A DNA stretch of 64,000 nucleotides from Bimuria novae-zelandiae CBS 107.79 (lineage: Eukaryota; Ascomycota; Dothideomycetes; Pleosporales; Didymosphaeriaceae), in assembly GCA_010015655.1 (NCBI GenBank), contig ML976663.1, forward strand, positions 823,359-887,358, given 5' to 3'. Position numbers and translations under genes: made by a program. The notes under the pieces are model-generated. The model did no database searches and was not told where the DNA came from. It saw only the letters and a program-made list of their open reading frames with translations. Of the stretch, positions 57,964-64,000 are shown piece by piece. The stretch's first letter is position 1, and each line of letters opens with the position of its first letter.

Positions 57964-58487
57964 GCCACTTGATCTTCAGTGAACGTCCCAAGGCTACCTG
58001 ATCCGGGGGATATGCGAGGCGCGCCAGAACAACAGCAAAGCAGAATGATGCACCAGCGTCATAAAATGTGGAGTGAGAAGTACTGATATCATTTCCAAGC
58101 TTCAACCCCAGAGACACTGTTGTAGTAGGTAACACTCGTGAAAATCATTGGGATTATGTCGCTATCAAGAATAGAATGAGTTATAACAATGATGCAAAAG
58201 GCGACGTGTGAGGTATGAGGAGAGTCTTACACAGTTACAGTTCATATTGACAATATGCAAAGGCTTACGTGGGTAAAGTACGGGGCTATCACTGATTCGT
58301 CCAAATGCCAAGTTCGATTCCATTACCGCCTTTTCAGACCGAGGGAACACAAAACTGAAATCACAATGGTCGTTCTTGAATCCTTGAAACAATTCTTTTC
58401 TGTACCGTGGCCTAACGCATAGCTCCAACCTCAGCTCCTCATTGTCTGGGTATACTCTCAAGCATTCCGTCTATCACCATGGAGCAT
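57964..58487. other. Convergent intergenic region
   Basis: 3' flanks of the kinase-like gene B (+) and the SET gene (-). No gene or element recognised. Confidence 0.5.
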
Positions 58488-60832
58488 CTATACCTTTTCG
58501 GCATCTCGATACATCCACTCCCCAGCAGCGTCATCCCCAACTCCGATCTCCAAATACATACATATTCTCTGCACGTCCTCCCCTGCCACTTCCTCGTCCA
58601 GCGGAAACGCAAGCCTGTTCACCACCTCGTCCGCCCAGGTATACGCCCTCTCGACCATCTCTTCGTTTTCTTTCCAACCCAAGATAAAATCCTGTAGCAT
58701 CTCCGCATCCATATCTGCAGTCCGGGTAGGAGGCGGATGCTCCGAGATGAGATACTCCATCCAGCCATAGACAACCTGCTGGGGACCATTGTGCGCTTGG
58801 GTAGTACCTGATTCGTTCTTCTGGTACAGTACGAGACACAAGCATAGAAGCATCTTCCATACCGAAAGCTCGGCAGGTTGCTCTCCAGCCTCAAGGGAAG
58901 ATATATCCGCGCTGTATTGGGTGCAAGACGTAAGATCAACGCCGTACTGCTGCTCGAGGCCGGATTTGAAATGCGAGTAATGGGACGGAAATTCCGCGGA
59001 GAGGCGGGCCAGTGCTTCGGTCGTGGACACAATTACCGGATGCTGAGGTACGCCGTCGTAGAACCTGAGGGCGGCGATGACGGCTTTGAGTTCGGCGCGG
59101 ATGCCATGGATGATTTTCGCTTGCCCCTCGCGGTAGATAGTTGCATACTTCAGCTTGACATTGGGGAAGGTATGGCGCTGTTCGGGCGAAAGTGGGAGGC
59201 TTTCGCTCCGCTTTTGGATTGCTTCGTGCGCCAGTAGTAGGGTTTCAAACACGATTCTGGGTGGTATAGAGTCGACCTTGACACTTGCTGGGTTCACATT
59301 GAGGTTCATCAAGGCTCTAATGTAGAACATGTGCATAACTGAAGGCGGGATGCCGCGGAAGAATGGTACACGGTTCACATACCGTCCAAATGGATGACCC
59401 TTTGGACGCAGGTACTCCGGCTCTTCTTTTGAGTCTGAAGAAAGGAATGAAGTATCCATTTCGAAAGGGATGTTGTTTGGCTCAAACATATTGAGGCTTC
59501 GAGCAGCCTGTTCAATCCTCGGGTCTAAGCGCATCTTGATTGCGAATTGCTCAACGGGATTATCGGAGACGCAGAATCCGTAACCAAGCAACAGTTCGTC
59601 GTTTTGCTTCGGCGCATAGTTATTGTATAACTCGTCGCCAGGCCGAATACTATCATGATTCAGGATTCTGATGGCAAAGTCCTGCAATGGATGAAAATCC
59701 CATTCGACTTTGGCAATTGGAGAATGGTTCAAAATGTCCACCACTGGAAAGAGGATAGGGAAGGTATCCTTTCCCGGTATTACATGTGTGGATATGAAGG
59801 CTCGTGAAGAGATGATAGTAGCCGCCCAGCGGAACCATTCACTGCTGGCTGTCAGCACAGGTCTCCACGAAATCAGACATCAACGTAAGACAACAAAAAC
59901 TAGCCGACTTTGCCGGATCCAAGTACTCGGCTGAACAATGCTCAACAATTTCTTGAACTTTATATTCGCGGCACAGCAGATGGACGCCGCAGTGTCGAGC
60001 AGTCTCTGTTGAGGACGATCGCATAAATGAAAATCTATATGCAGATCCCAACTGAGTGTTTGAGCTAAGGTGTGACAGCTGGGCCTCTCGTGTAGCAGCA
60101 TATATTCGTCACTGCTCGCGACTAACGGGTCAACGCCGCTCACGTGCATCACGGCAAGACTTACAAGCTATAGGTCTCAGCATTAACGCCGACTCTTTCC
60201 AGGACATTGTTGGCTTGGTTCCACTCCTTCGTGAGCTGATCCAACTTCACGCTGGTCTCTCTCGCCAGATTGGTACCAGTGAGACATTTCAAGTCCTCAT
60301 TGTCAAACCAAAGAGGGGTCGTCATTGAACCCGGCTCTGGTAGACAGGCAATATATGGGTACCATTTCATGCGGTCCTGGTTGGGATGTCGCCGCTGCTC
60401 GACCAGAAGTAGATACGTCAATACATGATTCGGCACCTGCCCGACGCACTCGACCAGTGGGCTCTCAACGTGTGGCACGATTGATTGTGCGTGGTCGAGA
60501 TTTAGATACGAGAGCGTCAAGCTGAGAGGGCATTTTGCCACCACGGCTGAGCCCAGGCGCCTTTTGGCACGACAGTGATATCCGCTCGATTCGCTGAAGG
60601 CAATGTCAACGTCAGGGCTCAGTTCGCCGCCGTTTGTCTTGAACCAGTGAACCAGGCGTTCAACCGGAGAGACATCACCGGAGTCTCGATCTTGAGTGCT
60701 TTCTTGCGCACGTATGTGGTCGACGCTTGGCATGATTGGAGTGCCTGATTTCACAGAGTCCTGACGAGAGCGATGGAGTGTTCCGAGCTTGGTCAGACTC
60801 TTCCAGAATTGCCAGCGGTGACTGGCGTGCAT
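58488..60832 (-). CDS. SET-domain lysine methyltransferase, Rubisco-LSMT/SETD6/Rkm type
   Basis: Exons 60832-60165 and 59844-58488 joined across a 319-nt intron (GTAAGT...GCCAG) give 674 aa; ATG 60733 would give 641 aa. SET motifs: an N-terminal segment LVHWFKTNGGELSPDVDIAF (typical start of the class), then at the exon junction TYSFSEWFRWAATIISSRAF. It continues with FPVVDILNHSPIAKVEWDF (the NH-x-P cofactor/active-site motif) and DELYNNYAPKQNDELLLGYG, the diagnostic Y-x-x-K-x-N-x-ELL-x-x-YGF region. The C-terminal ~300 residues match the position of the Rubis-subs-bind helical domain. Members methylate ribosomal proteins or elongation factors in yeast (Rkm1-4, Efm1); the substrate here is unknown. 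The intron is unusually long for this window, and a CAG three bases further in is an alternative acceptor. Confidence 0.87.
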
Positions 60833-62055
60833 GTAAGCGGGCGACCGATGACGGGAACGGCAAAGTGGGACGACGCTGGCGCAGATGCCGACTTTAACAT
60901 GTGCGAGTCTGGTGGGGGCTGCAGAATGTGATGCACAAACAGGTGATGGTGTGGTTGGCGGTGCCAGACGGTGGGGTTGTTGTGGCGGTCAGCTGGGACG
61001 TATTTCTCGCATTTTAGTGGTAGCCTGTTCTAGCGACTGTAACAGCCCATCTGGACTTCCGACGAACTGCACGCCAATCCTGTCATTGTCACTCCGTAGG
61101 CGGACATTTGAAGGAAGTCTGACAGCTGATGGCGTTGCTATAGCAAACGCGTCAGAATGCTTTTATGCAGGCTGCTTCGATCGATCGAAGTCCGCACGGG
61201 TGCCTGAACCAAATGATACTAACCCTAATTGCACTCGGTCACGGCTAAATTTTACGCCGCATAAACGAGATGCTAGTGAACGGGTACGCGCTCATAGGAG
61301 TTGATTTGTAGACGCCTCCGAAACCCGGTCTATTCGCGTTTTTTGACTCAGCTGGAGTGTCAGCAGACCGCCGGAATGCGCGGAACAGGCTTTCCACCAG
61401 ACCCTTTCTAGCAACCAACACCCCTCCAGTCTTATAGTAGATCCCACGTTATACCAATAAAGCATTTCAAGAGTCGGACCGTAAGCACGTGTGGAGGTTA
61501 ACGATCTGAATTCAGTGCACATAGGCTCAAACAAAACAACGGCGTCCAATCATGATGTCTCAATGAGAAGTCTTACCAAAAGCGGCTCGCGTTTCGGTTG
61601 GGACGGTCTGATCAACGGAGGGTTTAGACAGCCGGGGGCCGGAGGCGCGCTCTTGGTCGACTGGAGCAACGGACAATGATCTCACAAGCCGGACTCATGT
61701 CACAAAAGCTATGCTTCAGTGAGGGGCTACGTAGTAGCCTGTCGTTCATTTCCATTTTACTCTTATTGAACACCCTGCCCTCTGTGCTTTGAGATAAAAT
61801 ATCACTCTCTAACTGAGCGCTGGCGCGATCCCTGCATCGAACTGCAATTATAGCAACTGTGGCTTGTAAGTGATTTCAGCACTGTGTACCCTGTGCAGTA
61901 ATACGCTTCGAAACCCCCCAAACCACTACGTCTGCGCACAGCCGCTCCTCAAAAGCCTGACTGCCCCCTCTTGGGGCTGGCTTTGGCTGTACATATCACC
62001 ATGCTGATTCCGCTTGCTAATATCTGCCCCAGCTGGTTAAGCCACATCGTGAGCC
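60833..62055. promoter_or_regulatory. Divergent intergenic region
   Basis: This separates the SET gene (-) from the gene at 62,056 (+). Frames are short and motif-free. A single CTAACCCTAA telomere-like word occurs at about 61,219. No RNA gene recognised. Confidence 0.4.
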
Positions 62056-63942
62056 ATGCATCTGGACATGCTCGCCGCAGACCACCACCACCACAATCCA
62101 TCGCGACCGCCACATAGCACTACGAATGGCAATTGTCCAACTCTCCAGATGTCCCTTACTATACTCGGCTCGCTCCTGCGCCAACGGAGCCTCTCGCCGT
62201 CTCTTCTGAAGGGAGATAAGACGGAGCTGTTCAACGATGGCTCTGAGGCTGCTCCTACCCCCATTGCGGACCCTCGTATGAAACCCGACCCCGGCGTGCA
62301 CAACTCGCCCGCTGCCTCGCGACGCACCTCCATAAGCAGCGGCACCTCCACCGAGAGACCGAGGAAGCGTAGCGCGCGACCGAAAACCACCTACAAGCTC
62401 GCACAGCCGCCGCATCCTAGAGGAGGAAAGCTGCATATCCGTCCAAAAGTCGTCCTACAGTTGCACCAAGTGGTTGCCTCGCGCCGTCCGAAGCCCGCCT
62501 ACGAAGTCATTCCTTACACAATCTTCATACCGTTCTCGACTCGCTACAAGTGTCGAACATATCGCGGGAAGTCGCTCACTGCCTGCGATCTCCTGATTTT
62601 GAAAGCCGAAGAGTACCAGCACAATGAAGAAGACAAGTCAGACGAAGAGCGTTTTGGGTCGAGGGAAGTCCTGGGCGTCATATGTCCCGGAAAGGAAGAC
62701 AAAAACGGGGCCACCAAAACCGAAATTCTTATGGCGAACGGGCAATCGTGGGAAGTCACAAGAACACCGAACGGCGGGTACGAGTTCCTGCATGTGGACG
62801 ACCACGGCCTCACCCTAAGATCGCGTTGGGTAATGAAGCCTCCGCATCTTCGCCGACAATCGAACATGTCGAACGGTTCGCACAGCTCGCCCACCGAGGA
62901 CCGTAAGTTCACTTTCAGTACCATCAGTCAAAACTCTAGGCGCCATCCCATCATTGCTACCATGACTCGCGACCGAATTGAAGTCAGCGATTCGTATATG
63001 ATGCCTTCCGCAACCTCCCCACCAACGCCAAGTGTACCTTCCTCAACTATCACCCCCGTGGCGACGCCGTCCAGTATCGACATGAACTCGTTTTTCGACA
63101 TCGATCGCCTTCCCATAGAAACCGACGATGCACTTAGGTCTTTCATTGTCGCATCTGGCATTTGGGTTGCTTTTCAGGAAAACTGGTCCCCGGCCTATTC
63201 TGTTCACGCGAAATGGGTGCCACCTCCGCTCTTGACCTCAAGCACATTCAGAACTCCTCCTAACCGTACCGTGTCTATGACTTACATTGATTCCCCTCGT
63301 TCCGCATCTCCTGCGTCCATGACGGAAGAAAATAAACGCACACTCCCTAGCATTATTCGTTCGCATACCCAATTTTTGCACGGCAAGACGTCCGATTCCG
63401 GCTCGCTGCTCTCTTCTCCAATCAAGACGCGCTCTCGCCGATCCAATTCTACCGGCAACACCGACCTTTTTAGAAACGGTAGCCTGCGGAAGCGATTCGG
63501 TCTCACTTTCGAGGACCACCCGATGCCCGAAACCGAAGAGGAGAGCCAGACTAAACCTAGCATCGAGCTTGTGCAGGTCAAAGAGCTTGCCCTCCTTCCT
63601 CCACCGAAGCTTTTCGTGGATCACAACCCGCTGTCGCCGATCCCTTCGATTGAACCTCCCGTATCACCCGTCGAGCCACAACCCTCGCCGAAATTTTCGG
63701 ACTCCAGGACCAGGAAGACGCGATCAGCGTACGACCCCGTGACCACCGCTGGAATGTGGGACTCCGGCGTGGTCGAGGGAAAAGGCACTCTCAGAACACG
63801 TCCTACCAGCCTCGTCGTCATGAACGACAAGAAGGCAAAGGCCAAGCGCAAAGAGAAAAAGCAAAAAGTCACCCGGAGCAAAAGCGAAGGCTTGCGCAAC
63901 CTCTTCGCAGGCATCTTCCGCAAGGAAAAACACTCCACTTGA
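62056..63942 (+). CDS. Hypothetical fungal protein, 628 aa, basic C-terminus
   Basis: One uninterrupted frame starts at ATG 62056 (MHLDMLAADHHHHNPSRPPH...), with a possible alternative start at MSLTILG (residue 32). After a disordered basic N-terminus (ERPRKRSARPKTTY) comes a structured-looking block of ~130-265: KLHIRPKVVLQLHQ, KPAYEVIPYTIFIPF, CRTYRGKSLTACDLLILK, then EVLGVICPG, TEILMANGQSWEVTRTPNG and YEFLHVDDHGLTLRSRWVMK, a beta-rich, PH-like pattern. A second conserved-looking piece is DALRSFIVASGIWVAFQENW (~355-375). The tail is Lys/Arg-rich and ends SEGLRNLFAGIFRKEK. Ascomycete proteins of this general layout exist without assigned function as far as I recall. No enzyme motif or membrane segment. 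Confidence 0.75.
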   Translation: MHLDMLAADHHHHNPSRPPHSTTNGNCPTLQMSLTILGSLLRQRSLSPSLLKGDKTELFNDGSEAAPTPIADPRMKPDPGVHNSPAASRRTSISSGTSTERPRKRSARPKTTYKLAQPPHPRGGKLHIRPKVVLQLHQVVASRRPKPAYEVIPYTIFIPFSTRYKCRTYRGKSLTACDLLILKAEEYQHNEEDKSDEERFGSREVLGVICPGKEDKNGATKTEILMANGQSWEVTRTPNGGYEFLHVDDHGLTLRSRWVMKPPHLRRQSNMSNGSHSSPTEDRKFTFSTISQNSRRHPIIATMTRDRIEVSDSYMMPSATSPPTPSVPSSTITPVATPSSIDMNSFFDIDRLPIETDDALRSFIVASGIWVAFQENWSPAYSVHAKWVPPPLLTSSTFRTPPNRTVSMTYIDSPRSASPASMTEENKRTLPSIIRSHTQFLHGKTSDSGSLLSSPIKTRSRRSNSTGNTDLFRNGSLRKRFGLTFEDHPMPETEEESQTKPSIELVQVKELALLPPPKLFVDHNPLSPIPSIEPPVSPVEPQPSPKFSDSRTRKTRSAYDPVTTAGMWDSGVVEGKGTLRTRPTSLVVMNDKKAKAKRKEKKQKVTRSKSEGLRNLFAGIFRKEKHST

Positions 63943-64000
63943 GAGACATTCAATACGCTTTCAATTTGTTCGATTATTGCGTTCTGCATACTTCACTTCT

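Noticed and set aside
61219..61228. CTAACCCTAA telomere-like word
   Set aside because: A single partial unit; expected by chance at this length.
1..64000. tRNA, rRNA or CRISPR arrays
   Set aside because: I looked for T-loop GTTCRANNC words with matching stems, rRNA-like conserved blocks and regularly spaced repeats and found none; CRISPR is not expected in a fungal chromosome.

Overview
This window looks like chromosomal DNA of a filamentous ascomycete (Pezizomycotina). Genes have one to three short introns with GTAAGT/GTACGT-type donors and CAG/TAG acceptors. There is a Ppo-type fatty-acid oxygenase, a fungal LIS1/NudF and a Stu2-type TOG protein. A 10-kb AT-rich block shows the C-to-T/G-to-A pattern of repeat-induced point mutation (RIP). 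A Dothideomycete is plausible, but this is only an impression. All identifications come from reading motifs by eye; no search was run.

Layout. 1-2.66 kb: no convincing gene. 2.66-4.66 kb (-): four-exon DUF2235 hydrolase-like gene. 5.9-9.16 kb (+): two-domain heme peroxidase/P450 fatty-acid oxygenase. 9.4-11.8 kb: two small unrecognised ORFs, an interstitial telomere-like tract and a possible Tc1/mariner relic. 12.1-22.5 kb: RIP-degraded AT-rich block holding a complete but dead Ty3/gypsy retrotransposon on the minus strand (LTRs at 12,628 and 19,122), two younger GC-normal insertions, and at least one other degraded element. 22.5-25.7 kb: GC-normal but gene-free. 25.7-28.2 kb (+): disordered unknown protein. 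29.9-31.6 kb (-): DNAJC28-domain mitochondrial protein. 33-34 kb (+): possible tubby-like protein.

34.5-44 kb is a compact group of microtubule and spindle-pole genes. A Stu2/XMAP215-type TOG protein (-) is head-to-head with LIS1/NudF (+), followed by a Cep57/Ppc89-like coiled-coil protein (+). The three products are expected to act at microtubule plus ends, on dynein and at the spindle pole body. 44.6-46.6 kb (-): multi-pass membrane protein with a reading-frame break that an intron could explain. 48.4-49.4 kb (-): Pcl-type (Pho85 partner) cyclin. 49.4-55.7 kb: long gene-free stretch with a solo LTR-like copy. 55.7-58 kb (+): two tandem, diverged, degenerate kinase-fold proteins. 58.5-60.8 kb (-): SET-domain methyltransferase of the Rubisco-LSMT/SETD6 type. 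62-63.9 kb (+): large unrecognised fungal protein.

The core genes (oxygenase, DNAJC28, TOG, LIS1, Cep57-like, cyclin, SET) look intact. The accessory material is the RIP block, its nested insertions, the orphan ORFs at 9.4-10.6 kb and the pseudokinase pair.
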